A stretch of 64,000 bases of DNA from Nymphalis io (GCF_905147045.1 NC_065894.1:9461501-9525500); one strand, 5' to 3'. Positions 47,986 through 59,794 are shown, counted from the first letter of the stretch. Numbers and translations are program-made. Notes: generated from the letters alone by a model not told the origin.

Positions 47986-49377
47986 CGAACGGTGATGCCT
48001 CTTAACCGATTTCGATCACGGAGACATCCTAAAAGAGGACTAACCACTTTTGCACAATAACCTTATTAACATTTAATTATTAATTTCAACATCAGTTATA
48101 AATTTATTTATAGATAAATAAAAAACAGCGGGAAGAAAATAAATAATGCAGTATCATCCACATAATTTCTAGTATTGTTTGAAAAATAATTCTACTTTAT
48201 TTTCGAGATCAAATCAAAGTACTATATGCCAATGCGTCGTTGAAACATTCGATAAAACTCAACTTGTCACATTTGCAGACACGCCATCTCGGAGCATCCG
48301 TCATTGTCTCCCTTATCTTACTAGACGAAACGTTTTTACAATTCACCATTCGTTAAATCTTTTGGTCGTTTCATCGCTACATCTCTTGGGTGGTCTGAGA
48401 AATTCTTTCGTTGTTCGGTGTTCTTATACGTATCTGATATTATATAAATTGTCTGAAAATATTTTACGACGAAAATATTTAGTCCGGTTGGAGGTGTTGT
48501 TACTGATATGCATTTTATACCCGTTAAGGCTTAAGATAATCTTATCCTTAAAAAATTCGTTAATCGCAATTGTCATTTTTATTTAACAGACCGTTTTGCT
48601 TTAATGGTAAATAGTCAAAAAGTAAAGTAACAACCTATAATGCCCACTGCTGGGAACAGGCCACATCCAGATTTCATCACTGGTTTCTTCATCGCCGAGC
48701 TTGATATAAAAATATGATTCATCATTATAAATACCAATTAAGCAAATGAATTATTATCAAATACATTAATTACACTCGGTTACCTTGATAAATAATCCAT
48801 ATTTATTAATTATAAAATATTCAAATCGTATAAAATACCTTTACCACTGCTACAATCAGGATCTTATTCATTTAGCAGCCATTTTAGATGACAATCAAAG
48901 CATTTTATTACGACGAGTATAGACAATAAAAGATTCAGCAAAGACATAAAGATTGGGTATTGAGACTAAAGAAATATTTTTAAAAGTAAATTTTCCATCC
49001 ATGTTTAATAGCTGAGTGCCTGCAAGCAAGTACGAGTATATCCTCTATATTGGAGTAGAAATCTATAGAACTTCTTAAACTATAAATTGTTTACGGTCAC
49101 TTCTCGTGAAAACTTATTTCGACGCAACTTGGCGTCCTTAACGCTAACACAATTAAACTTTTTACTAAGAAAACATTATTCGAAGTACTTATTTAGAATC
49201 ATTTACGTTAAATCTCTATTGTTATTGTCTAAATTTGTTATAAAATTTATTACTTGTAATCTTATAAATCTAAAATCTACTATTTCCAGATGAATTAATT
49301 TTACTGCTTATTTCAAACGATTTTAATAAACGGGGTGTTGATTACTTTATGAGTATAATCAGAATATCTATTCATAC
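47986..49377. other. Desert; one long but unsupported open frame
   Basis: The + frame 48179-48586 is open for 135 codons but has no ATG context, no recognisable motif, and a hydrophobic, Leu-rich composition typical of AT-rich non-coding DNA. A family A remnant (CAACCTATAATGCCCACTGC) lies at 48630-48665. No gene called. Confidence 0.4.
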
Positions 49378-49500
49378 ATATTACTAGTTTTCGCCAGCGA
49401 GTTGAGGGTAGGTAGCATATATACTTTCTCTTTCTTTTGAAAGCGTAACAGACAGACTAACAGAGTTCTGTCGCGTTTATTATATTAGTAAAGATAAAGG
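49378..49500 (-). repeat. Family G repeat, antisense, degraded
   Basis: GAAAGCGTAACAGACAGACT, then AACAGAGTTCTGTCGCG and TTATTATATTAGTAAA, the reverse of the family start seen at 8410. Confidence 0.6.
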
Positions 49501-50455
49501 TGAAACTGAGGTTTATCTCTTTGTTAAGTTATCATGACCAAGTCACTGTACCTTTTGTGATTTTTGTGATATTTAATTACGGGAAAAAAATTCTGACGGA
49601 GATGCGGTGCATAGCCAGTGAGAGAAATACTTGAAACACGCCCCTATCGCTGATACCACATCGGTAATGTTAAATAATGATAAATTTTAAAATAGCAAAA
49701 TGGCTACCGTTAAAGTTTATTACTTATTACACCTGTAAAAATGTACAATCGTTAACAATAGAGACGGTAATCACATTTCAGCGGTGAAATATACATAATC
49801 ATACTCGTAGATAGAATGTATCTAAAATGCTACATATCATCTTCTACTACAACAGACAGTAGATGTTGTGTTGTAAAAAAAACTGGAATTTTCTTGGCAT
49901 TTGTTTGTATTGTTGCTTTTTAAGTAATAACTCCAACCTGCGCGTCTCGTATTTTACTCACGAACCCATGAATACTAAGTCGAAAGATTTCCGTTTCGAG
50001 ATATGCATGACTTTGTAAAAACAACAAAAACTAACAACATGGAACATAATACGTTCTAACTTCCGTAACATGAATAAATCACTACACAGCCGTGACTTTC
50101 AACTACCGACTTCGCTAAGAACTACCAAGTTCTAGACTTCATTGTTACTGCTGATGGAACTCGGAACGATTATGTGGCAACTTTGAATGTGCTCTGCATC
50201 TTGTATGAGGTGAAGAAAGGGTTACACGTTAACGGAAAGTCAACAAACTGCAGTTAGTTTAATGTCGCCGTGCATAAAAAGTTGTTTAGTAAAAATAACA
50301 TTTTGTTTAATAAAATAAGAAAGGCATTACTCGTATATTATTATTGTTTCTTTGGGGGTTTCGAGATATTCGATAGCAAGATAGTACACGACATATTCGA
50401 TAGTGCCTCAGGTTTATGATATTTGTAAAATGACAAATAACATAATGGCTAGCTG
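49501..50455. other. AT-rich stretch, nothing seen
   Basis: No gene, RNA or repeat recognised. Confidence 0.5.
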
Positions 50456-50556
50456 TTCCGCTGCCCTAATTAGCGTGGTGGAATAAACTCCAAACCTACT
50501 CAAGAGAAAAGGAGGCTTTAGCCCAGGTGTGATATTTTTACAGGCTGCTACGTTTT
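50456..50556 (+). repeat. SINE family A, 3' end fragment
   Basis: TAGCGTGGTGGAATAAACTC, AGGAGGCTTTAGCCCAGG and CAGGCTGCTACG match the sense 3' third of the family. Confidence 0.82.
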
Positions 50557-50882
50557 TTATAATTTAAACTCAAATTTATAAATTGCAATCCTTTCATAAT
50601 TCATGATTGATTAAGATAACTATTCTTGTATAGCCTTTAGGCATGTACTTTTAAAGGAAATAATTTGTTTAATACTCTCATGGTAGGCCCATGAGGGTAT
50701 TAAACGAATTATTTCGCTTCTATTTTTAGTAACATGCGATATTTTTAATGGTTGCGATCTTCAAATTTCTTTATTATTTGTATCCTTTTATGAACCTCTT
50801 TACTATTTGAAACAGAACTGACTACGAAAGATAGAATTGTATAAAGTGTAATAATCAAAATATACAACACACACAATTAAGT
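50557..50882. other. Spacer holding a foldback structure
   Basis: Non-coding; contains the long inverted repeat at 50658-50714. Confidence 0.5.
50658..50714. repeat. Foldback with 26-bp arms and 5-nt loop
   Basis: Left arm 50658-50683 and right arm 50689-50714 match at 24 of 26 positions (TTTAATACTCTCATGG versus CCATGAGGGTATTAAA). Weaker pairing continues outward (GCATGTACT at 50641 with AGTAACATGC at 50727-50736), so the hairpin is about 45 bp in all. It is not part of a recognised SINE. Confidence 0.9.
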
Positions 50883-51141
50883 ATTTTTTTATAGAATAGG
50901 AAGGCGGACGAGCATATGGGCCTCCTGATGGTAAGTGGTCACCAACGCCCTTAGACATTGGCGTTGTAAGAAATGTCAACCATCGCTTACATAGCCAATG
51001 CGCCACCAACCTTGGGAACTAAGATTTTATGTCCCTTGTGCCTGTAATTACACTGTCTCGCTCACCCTTCAAACCGGAACACAACAATATCAAGTACTAC
51101 TGTTTTGCAGTAGAATATCTGATGAGCCTACCCTACCACCA
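50883..51141 (-). repeat. SINE family B, antisense, with small 5' deletion
   Basis: From TTTTTTTATAGAATAGGAAG to CTGATGAGCCTACCCTACCA. Roughly 40 bases of the usual GTGGGTGGTACC to GCACAAAGC segment are missing at the element's 5' end. Confidence 0.93.
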
Positions 51142-51831
51142 GTTCTCATCAGTATCAGTATGACTATTTAAAATTAGCCTTGCCATATTATATTATAGTT
51201 TTTGAGGTAGAAAAATATACTGCATGTACACGTTATACTAAATAAAAAAAATGAAATAGATAGTGTCTGTCGTCTGAGTCTTATCGTCTAAGTTTAATTA
51301 GCTTAGTTTTTTTTAAATAAAACTAATTTAAATATCTGAGAAATGTATTCGAACTGTAAAAGAACCTTCGCTATTTTAACAGAAACATTATAAAATATTG
51401 AATATTTAATTCGAACCCGCGCTTCCGAATGTCTTATGCAAATTAAAAAGCAACTTATCCAACCTCCGGCTCAGGGCCCCTTAATTTTAAATGTAATTGA
51501 CTTCGCTAACGATATCTTTTTTTATCTTAAATTATCGCCGACACAAAGGTTTACTTTGTGTTGAAATGTTTTAATAGTTAATTGTTATTATCCTATTGCC
51601 ATTTCTTTCTCGTGCTTTTCCGTTGTAAATGTCAAATGTGCCTACTTATAACCTAACCTAAATTTTGTGGTGGTGTTTCTCGAGATTTTGACCTACTTTT
51701 CTTCGTTTTAACAAATGTGAGTTCTTTTCCGTGCAGTCGAAGCATATGTACGTTTATGTGCATTGATAGATACGACGGGATTTTGATATTTTCTTTCGTG
51801 AAAAAAATTCGTTGAAGGGTATGTGAAGTCA
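51142..51831. other. AT-rich stretch with small island
   Basis: No gene recognised. Positions 51405-51500 are less AT-rich (AACCTCCGGCTCAGGGCCCC) without repeat signature. Confidence 0.45.
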
Positions 51832-52156
51832 GTTATAGACAGTACAGTACAGTAACAGTCTGTGAATGTCTCACTGCTGCTGCTCTCCCTTTTTGAGGAG
51901 ACGATATAAAGCTTATTCCACCACGCTGCTCCATGCGGGTTAGTGGAATACACATGTGGCAGAATTTCAGGGAAATTAGATACATGTCGGTTTCCTCACG
52001 ATGTTTTCCTTCACCGCACCGCAATAGCACGAGATGAATTATAATCACAAATTAAGCACATGAAAATTCAGTGGTGCTTGCCTGGGCTTGAAACCCCGAT
52101 CATCGATTAAGATTCACGCGTTCTTACCACTGGGCCATCTCGACAGTTGTTATAGA
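51832..52156 (-). repeat. SINE family A, antisense, with probable 8-bp target duplication
   Basis: GTTATAGA at 51832-51839 and 52149-52156. The body is complete apart from a small deletion of the GGGCTAAGGCCTC segment (CTGCTGCTGCTCTCCC instead). The tail shows ACAGTACAGTACAGTAACAG. The minus open frames here are spurious. Confidence 0.9.
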
Positions 52157-52261
52157 GATGATTTTAATTCTGTTCGAAGAATCTTTATAATTTGAAAATC
52201 CCGAATTTAGTCTAATCGTAAACGCTATTTAATAATTAAGAAACAGTTGTGACATATGTCT

Positions 52262-52352
52262 TTGGACAACCAAGGGGTCTACCATCTAAGTCATTATGGC
52301 CCTTCAACAATTACGCTGACTCACTCATTCTCAAACCGGAACACAAACATGA
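52262..52352 (-). repeat. SINE family B, old antisense fragment
   Basis: GCTGACTCACTCATTCTCAA and ACCGGAACACAAACAT fit the antisense family B middle, with CATTATGGCCCTTCAACAAT before them in place of the usual ATGTCCCTTGTGCC. Confidence 0.65.
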
Positions 52353-52884
52353 TGGTAAAGTGATTATCAGTAATTATAAGAAACACCAGCAGGACCAGGG
52401 AGTGTTTGTCTTGACTGTGTATATTTAACATAGGGCGATCGGTTGAACGGTGTAAAAGTTGATGAAACGCCATCTAGTGGGAAGTTATAATAAAGTGTCT
52501 ATTCCATGAGTCAATGTTTAATAAACTCAAACATATATACATATCGAAATTCATTTATGTATAAGTTATGACCCGTTTTAAGTGATATTTGATAAATAAA
52601 CAATAAACTGATCGGAAAAATTATATTAATATGTCACGCATGTTTGTAATTATTTAATTTACTTACAAAGCAAGCCGTATAACCGATAATGTGAGCATAT
52701 CTTTATATCTGGCCACAAATTACTGTAATTGTTTCTCTCCTAACTGTTTCGTTACACGCGATTTAAGTCATATAGCGCGTATGAGTTATTTTTGGAACTT
52801 TTGTAGCATGTTTTGTGACTTAACAATAAAATAGAAGCGGTCAGTTAATATGTTTGTGATTTTTTATTGTTTTCATTCTCATTA
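52353..52884. other. AT-rich stretch, nothing seen
   Basis: No gene or repeat recognised. ACGCCATCTAGTGGGA at 52470 resembles a motif often found at insect transposon ends, but no partner was found. Confidence 0.45.
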
Positions 52885-53130
52885 TATATCAAAAGTCAAA
52901 GTCAAGATATATTTAAGTAGACGTGCATTTATGATTCGTCATTTTACAATTTTAACTTTAACATAAAGCTACCTAAGGTTTTCAATGTAGATTCTAGCGA
53001 AAAGAACCGGAAAGAAAGTCAGTATTTACTCTTTTTAACAATCAAAAAAATAATTGTAATAATTATATACAGTTATTTATCAATTCTTATAAAAAAATAA
53101 GAGCATAATTAATCGATACCGACATCCGCC
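52885..53130 (+). repeat. Family F dispersed repeat
   Basis: AAAGTCAAAGTCAAGATATA, TTTATGATTCGTCATTTTAC, then AATGTAGATTCTAGCGAAAA and GAACCGGAAAGAAAGTCAG. A fragment of the same sequence recurs at 60384. It resembles a very abundant lepidopteran repeat; the class is not asserted. Confidence 0.7.
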
Positions 53131-53184
53131 AAGAAATTCACTATTCGGTTTTTCTAATAAATTATATTTTTTTATTTATTAATA

Positions 53185-53217
53185 AATATAGAATTGACTT
53201 TTAGTCAATTCTATATT
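53185..53217. repeat. Perfect 15-bp palindrome with TTT loop
   Basis: AATATAGAATTGACT (53185-53199) and its exact reverse complement at 53203-53217. It is in unique-looking AT-rich DNA just after a family F copy. Confidence 0.95.
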
Positions 53218-54080
53218 CTCAATAAACGCGAATAATTTCTTATGTTTTATTTTATTTTTCTTGTATTTTGCAAACAATTTAGACTTCTATTAACATAATA
53301 TTTAAAGTTAAATAATATAGTCCGACTGTAAAACGGTATCTTATTGAGTGCTGTAACGTTAAATACTAAAACCTAAATACATAATAAACAAAACCTTACA
53401 TGTGATGGTATAACTATGATATATATACGCGTGTTTGCTAGAAGATAAGCTAAGACAATCGTTATTATATTGTGTTTATGACAAACCACTTCAATGCAAA
53501 TTATCGTTAGTAGTCACTTACCATAAGTGCTATTCTGTAAGAACATCGTGTCTCACTCGTCAGATGTTGAAAACCGACTTACGCTATTTTGATACATATA
53601 TTCTTTAAGTGATATAATTAGTATAGTTACTATTGCATACCACATTCTGAATTTTAATGATAATGTTCTGTGGTGTATTTAGAATTTGTTCTCAAAGAGT
53701 AGATCTTCATTACGCTCTTTTAATCAATGGCTTTCTCGTTCTCGTTCATTTAAGACTGATGTAATTCAGAGAACTTAATGCACTAATAGAATGAACGATT
53801 CTTGTCTGAAATTCCCTCTTATAGTTTATTGCGTAATGTTCTTAATACTGTAACATGTGACTGTGTATGACTGAGTAACTTGTATATAATTTAATGCATG
53901 ATTATATATTTAAAAACCTTAAGCTAGATCAGAAATAATATTTAAATTAATACGTTAAAAATTCAAAATTGTACAATTGTTTAGTTGTTATTGTAGAAGA
54001 AGGGAAATGTAACATCATGTTTGTACCGTGCCAATAATAGGCACATAACAAATTTTATGTAAAAAAATATATCCTGCAAA
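53218..54080. other. AT-rich stretch, nothing seen
   Basis: No gene, RNA or repeat recognised. Confidence 0.5.
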
Positions 54081-54190
54081 TGCTGAGGCCTCCTCTCCGC
54101 TTGAGGAAAAGGTTTTCGAGCTTATAGCGGGTAAGTGACAGATTTTTCTCAAAAACACACAGACTTCCTCGCGACGTTTTGCCTTGCTAA
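54081..54190 (-). repeat. SINE family A, old antisense fragment
   Basis: TGAGGCCTCCTCTCCGCTTG, AGGTTTTCGAGCTTATAGCG and TTCCTCGCGACGTTTTGCCT, with the middle deleted. Confidence 0.75.
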
Positions 54191-54232
54191 TTTGAAATGG
54201 TCTCTTAAGATTAACTAGTTTTTATTAATTTA

Positions 54233-54533
54233 CCACTGGTGGTAGGGCTTTGTGCAAGCTCGTCTGGGTAGGTACCACCCACTCATCAGATATTCTACCG
54301 CAAAACAGCAGTACTTGGTATTGTTGTGTTCCGGTTTGAAGGGTGAGTGAGCTAGTGTAATTACAGGCACAAGGGACATAAAATCTTAGTTCCCAAGGTT
54401 GGTGGCGCATTGGATATGTAAGCGATGGTTGACATTTCTTACAATGCCAATGTCTAAGAGCGTTGGTGACCACTTACCATCAGGTGGCCCATATGCTCGT
54501 CCGCCTTCCAATTCTATAAAAAAAAAAAAAAAC
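54233..54533 (+). repeat. SINE family B, full-length sense copy with long poly(A)
   Basis: From CACTGGTGGTAGGGCTTTGT to CCGCCTTCCAATTCTATA and a run of 15 or more A. It is one of the least diverged copies. The 82-codon minus open frame across it is a repeat artefact and recurs over the copies at 30.7 and 59.9 kb. Confidence 0.95.
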
Positions 54534-55695
54534 GCGTAACTACTAGACAATCTCGCTTTACGATAATAGTTATAATAAATAATTGCAATGTAAAAATATA
54601 TATTGAAATCATTTAATGAGTAAATATAAAGGTATAGTCTTACAAAATATAAAGAACAATCGTTCTAAACTTGAGTTTAAATATTCCCCTCCATAAAACG
54701 ACTGCGCCACCCTTACTGCGTTTAATCTGAGGCTTGGATGCTTTTATTGTTTCCTAATGGAATATACGGTGTTTCTTTTTATGGGAAATAGGAAGGTAGA
54801 CAAACCGGTGGGAGCCGGTGGGAGCCGTAGAGCGGTCAACTTTGCAGACATGGAAAAATCGTTTAAATAACTTTTGATAGCTTGAAAGATAGCACATAAC
54901 CGTTACCTGTAGCTCAAGTGTTATTTTTAAAATTAACCAATTTAAAAAAAGAACGCGATTTATTTTCCTCGCATGTTTGTATGTGTGCCATTTCTTTATA
55001 ATCGACTTCTTATTATAATTCTTATGTAGGTATATATAGATGGATAGAGTCGTGTTATTATAACAAAGATAGGAAATAATAATTATTGGATATTTTCTTA
55101 GGATAAAAAATTTTTTCGCTAGTTAACTTTAGTCTGTAGAATAATGGTAATTTGACTAAAGATCAGTTTTATGCTTATAAAAATTAACTGGCGATTAAAA
55201 ACAAATATACAAGAATATTAAGATATTAAAAAGCGTAAAGTTAATATTTAGTATCCAGGTACTGAATTTCTTTATGGTAATACAATTCACATTTCCGTAC
55301 TAGGATTGCTATTGAGTATATTGTGAGATTAAACATAAAACGTGCGTGCCTATGAATACAATAGGTATATGTTTTTGATTTCCGCAGAGCACTGTCCAGG
55401 CCTATTGTATAATATATTACAGTTGGTATAAAGTGAAAAGAAGACGCCTTATTCGAAGATCGCAGGTGAAATATATTTTTTAAATATTTTTATTATATTT
55501 TCCTTTATTATTATTATTATTTTTGTAATATTTGTTAATGTTTTATAAAAACATTTTAATAATCTAGTTACTATCTCAGCATAAAGGTTGACTGACAGTG
55601 AATGCTTAGATGGCATAAGTCCTGCTTTTGTACCATATTGACTAAAGTTTAAATAAATAAATCTGAACACGAGTTTTTATGTGTTTAAATTTTGA
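54534..55695. other. Desert with a repeated island
   Basis: No gene recognised. Positions 54685-54785 share an ordered block of similarity with 56450-56545 (see findings). Positions 54806-54830 hold a 10-bp direct repeat (GGTGGGAGCC twice). Confidence 0.45.
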
Positions 55696-55875
55696 ATCTA
55701 TTTAATCTCGTGCACGCTGGGAAAGGATATCGTGAGAAAACCTGCATGTGTTGTGTAAAATTCTGCTATGTTGTTGCATTGTAGCTGCGTGGTATAAGCT
55801 CCGAAACCTTCTCTTTACAAAGAGGGTTCTCTGATTGGGGAGCTTTGTTTAGCAGTGGGACATTTTAGTTGAACC
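55696..55875 (+). repeat. SINE family A, old sense copy, 5' truncated
   Basis: AATCTCGTGCACGCTGGGAA, AACCTGCATGTGTTGTG, GTGGTATAAGCTCCGAAACC and AGCAGTGGGACATT appear in family order. Confidence 0.8.
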
Positions 55876-56745
55876 CAATCTCTTAATCTTTCTTATAGTT
55901 ATTTATAGTGGTTATTAAATATCCATAGTGTTGTCAGAAACCTTAAGATTTTTTCTATATTCTTAAATGAACCAATTGTCTAACAGCTAATTTTATACCT
56001 TTTACTACTTAATTTAACTATGATGGAATTAATTACCAGCTTTCAATATAGTTTATTTAAGTTTCACCTGTTAATTTGTGAGGGGTCAAAATAGGTCCTG
56101 CTAAAATTTTGCACATATGTTTTCTGCTGCTAGTGGATTAACTTCTTCTTGATAATTATTTGTATTTTGGTCATTTATGTGTTCCTAAAATATTTATACG
56201 ATTGTAACGAAGTTTGGGGAACAGTCCTGCGTATTCCCGAGAAATTGTCTATATAAATGTTTAATATAGAACTTTATGCTATCCATGTGAAGCCTGAATG
56301 GGTAGCTAGGAGGATATTTAATTTAATCTTTTTAGTTATGGTGCAAAATAAACAGCTCATTTTTAATATGTATAAATATAAGCTATATATTCTCGGTTAA
56401 TAGTAATAAAGATATAATTTGGTCGAATTTAGCTTCTGTCCCCATGTTTCTCGACTGTTCGCCGCAACTCAGACCGCGCGTTGCAATTTAATCCTAGAAG
56501 CTTGGATGATCTTTTTGTCTCCTAATGGGATTCACGTTGCGATAAATGCTAAGATTAAATACGTGTAGCTTAAATGATAATAATTGCTATGTTAATTCGT
56601 GGCGTTGTAGTTAAATAAGGCTTCGCTTCAAATACATTATTGACATTAAATTTTAAATAGAATGCGCAGAGAATTCTGTCTTTAATAATATTTAGTTGTA
56701 GATATCAGTGAAATTACTTTTGGCATGACTTTTTGATGACATTTG
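55876..56745. other. Desert with the second copy of a repeated island
   Basis: No gene recognised. The island at 56440-56545 (CTGTTCGCCGCAACTCAGAC, CGCGCGTTGC) is clearly GC-richer than its flanks and resembles 54685-54785. Confidence 0.45.
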
Positions 56746-56945
56746 AATGAAGACAAAAAACGAAGTAGTGCTTGTGTGACAATTTTTCTCCCGCAAAGGG
56801 GGAGCACCTGCCGTGTTTGACACTCTATATCCTCTTCTGTACCGCTGACAACGTATATGCAAAATTTCATTATGATTGAGTAGTTAAGACATAACAAACA
56901 AACAAACAAACTCACTTACGCATTTAAAATATAAAAATTATAGTT
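56746..56945 (+). repeat. Family G-like repeat end
   Basis: CAAAATTTCATTATGATTGA, GTAGTTAAGACATAACAAAC with an (AACA) run, then ACTTACGCATTTAAAATAT. This is the other end type of an abundant lepidopteran repeat; the upstream part is only loosely matched. Confidence 0.55.
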
Positions 56946-57755
56946 AGAATTTATACTCGATACTTTAGTGCAATATTTTCTATTCTCTATTATATTAGGA
57001 TATAAGTACATATTTAAATGTTTTCATTATAATTGTATGTTAGCTTGGAAAATATATAATTTACGATGAAATCGAATCGTGCCTGCATTTTCTTGCTGGG
57101 AAAATTGCTTGCGCGGCTTGCAGCTGCGACATGTCACTCATAACTCCGTAACTCGGAGCGCTAAATTAACTTAGTTTCTTCGTCATAAATATACAACTTC
57201 GTTCCATTGTTGTTTCTTATCAGTATTATGAAAAAAAATCTCTTTTATTCAATAAACTTCTATGTATTTCTTATATGTATATAAAGAGGCAAAGATAAAA
57301 CAATTTAGTGCCTACACTTTTATTTCCTCTGTTTGTCTGATTTTCTTTTTTTTTATTTCGTAGCTTTGGAGGAGATTAAGGGTTAACAATTAAAAAAAAA
57401 AGATTGTAGACTAGTGAGTAGTGGAGAGTATGGATGTTGGTAAAGCTGTTTTAGATTAAAGAATTTCAACATCGTTTGATTACCTTAAAATTAGCATCAT
57501 TATTTTTTTTATTTTGTCTTACATACAATTACTACTATCTTATATTTTATATTGTATGTCTAATTTGTTGTAATTTGCCATTAATGGCACAAGTTACGAT
57601 GACAATTAGTAAATGTACACTGGGCATCTGCTGGGTTTAGCCTTATCGCCTAAACTAGAGCCACGAAACTCCTAATCATATTTATTATATAACGCCCGAT
57701 AAAAAGGTATTTCGATTTCAATCCTTACGAATATTAAAGGTAATTAGGTAATTTT
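56946..57755. other. AT-rich stretch, nothing seen
   Basis: A short GC-richer patch at 57080-57180 (TTGCTTGCGCGGCTTGCAGC) has no recognisable identity. Confidence 0.45.
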
Positions 57756-58053
57756 ACTGGTGGTAGGGCTTTGTGCAAGCTCGTCTGGGTAGGTACTGGT
57801 ACCACCCACTCATCAGATATTCTACCGCAAAACAGCAGTACTTGAATATTGTTGTGTTCTGGTTTGAAGGGTGAGTTAGCCAGTGTAATTACATGCACAA
57901 GGGACATAAAATCTTAGTTCCCAAGGTTGGTAACGCATTGGATATGTAAGCGATAGTTGACATTTCTTACAATGCCAATGTCTAAGGGCGTTGGTGACCA
58001 CTTACCATCAGGTGGTCCATATGCTCGTCCGCCTTCCCATTCTATAAGAAAAA
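57756..58053 (+). repeat. SINE family B, full-length sense copy
   Basis: From ACTGGTGGTAGGGCTTTGTG to CCCATTCTATAAGAAAAAAG. It carries a local insertion making GGTAGGTACTGGTACCACCC. Confidence 0.95.
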
Positions 58054-58094
58054 AGTATAAAAGAAAAGTGAAAACGATTAACATATAGATATAT

Positions 58095-58312
58095 ACAGTA
58101 ACAGCCTGTAAATATCCCACTGCTGGGCAACGCCCCCCGCATTGAGAAGATTTTTCGAACATTATTCTAGCACACTGCTTTAATGCGGTTATCGTAGACT
58201 TTCTTTCGATATATTCAGGTTTTATCGCGATGTTTGACGTTAGAACTTGTGATTTCAACTTTCAATCTTCGATTAAGATTCATTCGTTCTCACCACGATA
58301 CCATCTAGACGT
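58095..58312 (-). repeat. SINE family A, old antisense copy
   Basis: ACAGTAACAGCCTGTAAATA and TCCCACTGCTGGGC open it, and TTCGATTAAGATTCATTCGT and ACCATCTAGACG close it. The middle has deletions. Confidence 0.85.
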
Positions 58313-58739
58313 TATAAAAAAAATATATACGTCTTCTTTTCATAAGCAAGATTCGAGTATAAGTTATGCGAGATGATGAAAAATATATTTTTTATTAACA
58401 CGTAACGACGCTATCAGAGGCTATTAACAGTGGTTTATATAAATTTTAATACATTATCTCAACGCAAACAGGCTTATCTGAAAAACTCAGCGCACTTACG
58501 GATCTTAACGACCAATTTAATAAGATCTTGCGAGGTTTTAACTTAATCTTCCACTGATACTCTATTTACTTTAGGAAATATCGCATAGACTTGAAAAAAA
58601 TATGATATATAGTTTAAAACAGAAATGTATGTATAGTTCTTAACGTCTTTATCATTTTTATATAAATTGTATAAAACAATGTCACGTTTGTATGTCCGCT
58701 AATTCAAATGTTTTTATGAAACTAAAGGATTTTTCTAAG
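58313..58739. other. AT-rich stretch, nothing seen
   Basis: No gene or repeat recognised. Confidence 0.5.
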
Positions 58740-59137
58740 AATTAAGACGTACAGTAACAGTAACAGCCTGTTAATGTCCCACTGCTGGGCTAAGGCCTCC
58801 TCTCCCTTTTGAGAAGAAGGTTTGGAGCTTATTCTACCACGCTGCTCCAATGCGGGTTGGTAGAATACACATGTGGCATAATTTCAATGAAATTAGACAC
58901 ATGCAGGTTTCCTCACGATGTTTTTCCTTCACCGTCAAGCACGAGATGAATTATAATCACAAATTAAGCACATGAAAATTCAGTGGTGCTTGCCCGGGTT
59001 TGAACCCACGATCGTCAGTTAAGATTCACGCGTTCTAACCACTAGGCCATCTCGACTTTTTTCTTTTAATTTGTTTATTTAATTTCATTATGCATACTTG
59101 TATTTTTTTTTCAGGCAGCATTACAATTAAGACGTAC
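58740..59137 (-). repeat. SINE family A fused to a 66-bp extra segment, one insertion unit
   Basis: AATTAAGACGTAC at 58740-58752 and 59125-59137 is a 13-bp target duplication enclosing two parts. The first is a full antisense family A SINE (58753 to about 59056, head CCATCTCGAC on the + strand). The second is an extra segment at about 59059-59124 ending ATTTTTTTTTCAGGCAGCAT. The extra part lies upstream of the Pol III head in SINE orientation and is inside the duplication, so it arrived with the SINE. The same segment recurs alone at 61087-61151. Confidence 0.93.
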
Positions 59138-59794
59138 ATACATATTTATTCAAGGAATAAACAAGAACTTGTTGCAGTTTTAATCAACAGAGCTGAAGCA
59201 GAATGTTACTTATTTTTTTTTTTTTACTTTTAAAACATTTTTACGTTTTCCGGGATCATTCCTTAGAATATTTTCAGGGATGCTGTAAAGGGTATAAGTT
59301 ATTAGCTCTGTGGATTAAAGCGGATTACTACATACGAGGCGTAATTCAAAAGCGTCGCGTGTATGTGACGAATATGAACGACTTCATTTATTCATTTCAT
59401 TCATTATTCAGTTATTAGTTTAGAAAGAAACGATTGGTAAATAGTATATTAGAATTCTGATAACAAATTGTAAGTGTAGGTAAAAAAAAACAACTTCGCA
59501 GTATGTCTCTCTGAGCCGTAAGTTTTAAGCTTTATATTGAATTATTCAGTTTTTATATTGAATATGTATTTTGGTAAGTTTTGATAAATAATCCGTTTGC
59601 TATAAATTATAATACTATATAACTAACTATGAGTTACTTTAATTAAAAAAAATGCTAATTTCGCCATTATTTAGACATAAATCAGTCGCCGAAATAAGCG
59701 TAAGTTTGCACAAGTTGAAAATAATAGCGTTGCATTCCACGTATACATTTTGAAGTTTATTGCATTTTGCTACGTATTCCAGTGGACGGTTTAG
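59138..59794. other. AT-rich stretch, nothing seen
   Basis: The open frame at 59203-59418 starts in a T-rich run and shows no motif. Confidence 0.45.

Noticed and set aside
48179..48586. 135-codon + open frame
   Set aside because: No ATG start, no motif, composition like random AT-rich sequence; no supporting splice sites.
54225..54473. 82-codon minus open frame, repeated at 30679 and 59914
   Set aside because: It is the antisense reading of family B repeats; recurrence follows the repeat, not a protein family.
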